DNA of 64,000 bases. Source: Rapana venosa (taxonomy: Eukaryota; Mollusca; Gastropoda; Neogastropoda; Muricidae). This document shows positions 63,662 through 64,000 of the stretch, one piece after another; position 1 is the first letter of the stretch; each line of letters opens with the position of its first letter. The stretch lies in the NCBI GenBank assembly GCA_028751875.1, contig CM054159.1, positions 8,119,456-8,183,455 of the forward strand, given 5' to 3'. A program made the position numbers and the translations under genes. Below the pieces are notes generated by a model. The model was not told the DNA's origin. It worked only from the letters and a program-made list of their open reading frames with translations, and searched no databases.

Positions 63662-64000
63662 CAACAAGCAACACACTTCCTCACAGTGATCGGGGAGAGG
63701 GGAGGGGAGAGGGGACGAGTGTATGACCCCGTGTGAGGTCAGTGCCTAACTTCCTGCAACTCACCTGAATTACTACATACCACTGCCTGGGTCTCGCTCG
63801 TCTTTACCTTTTCTCGATTTTCTTCATCTATAAACTTTAATCTTTGCAGAAAGTTTCTTTTTGCAACCAACGTTTCTGGAACAACGCACACACTTATTGA
63901 AAAAAAAGTTTTAGTAGGCCTACGTTGAGTCTCAAGTTAGAGGGAACCATTACTGTGGTATACTCCTTTGATCATACGTTGTACAGGCAGTGCCAAAGGG

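Larger units (their letters stand above)
63558..64000 (-). promoter_or_regulatory. 5' flank and likely promoter of BAZ1B
   Basis: This is the sequence upstream of the BAZ1B ATG to the window edge. No TATA box is evident close to the ATG. It holds a GGCGCGAA element and a perfect TCACGTGA palindrome within 105 nt of the ATG, and G-rich sequence near 63692-63720. The transcription start cannot be placed from sequence. Confidence 0.5.

Overview
The window is animal (protostome) nuclear DNA. Its backbone is one large gene on the minus strand, read from right to left: an orthologue of BAZ1B (WSTF, Williams syndrome transcription factor), the large regulatory partner of the ISWI ATPase SMARCA5/SNF2h. 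I assembled 33 coding exons from the ATG at 63557 to the stop at 12458. Every junction has a GT donor and an AG acceptor, and the phases match throughout. The product is about 1634 residues, against about 1483 in human from memory. Domain order is WAC, a BAZ1B-specific conserved block, a Lys-rich linker with an AT-hook and a SUMO-interaction-like motif, DDT, WHIM motifs, two PHD fingers, an acidic stretch and a bromodomain. Intron style, dispersed tRNA-derived SINEs and abundant CA/GA microsatellites suggest a mollusc, perhaps a gastropod; that is inference only.

Layout. 63558-64000 is the 5' flank or promoter. 12458-63557 is the gene. 6934-12457 is repeat-poor downstream sequence that may be a long 3' UTR. 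1-6933 is intergenic, with microsatellites, SINE copies and a fold-back element. Introns carry one degraded LINE (RT plus RNase H), a MITE family, a transposon-like element with perfect 28-bp terminal inverted repeats, a 352-bp insertion with a 16-bp target duplication, and many minisatellites.

Two things stand out. First, four long minisatellites (12.6-14.3, 18.4-20.0, 32.15-32.65 and 35.6-37.5 kb) each start exactly on an exon edge. Each repeats that exon's own splice site, with 7-24 nt of coding sequence, dozens of times into the intron: three copy an acceptor, one copies a donor. A fifth array stops 5 nt short of an acceptor. Second, intron 8 holds an unexpected 147-nt, phase 0-0, splice-flanked exon at 47476-47622. 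It encodes a pipsqueak-type (HTH_psq) DNA-binding helix-turn-helix that vertebrate BAZ1B lacks, so the locus may make an isoform with an added DNA-binding module.

Other observations: a second C4HC3 PHD finger, apparent absence of a counterpart to the Cys reported as essential for WSTF kinase activity, UG-repeat tracts directly at several acceptors, and two MITE copies ending 26 and 30 nt upstream of acceptors.
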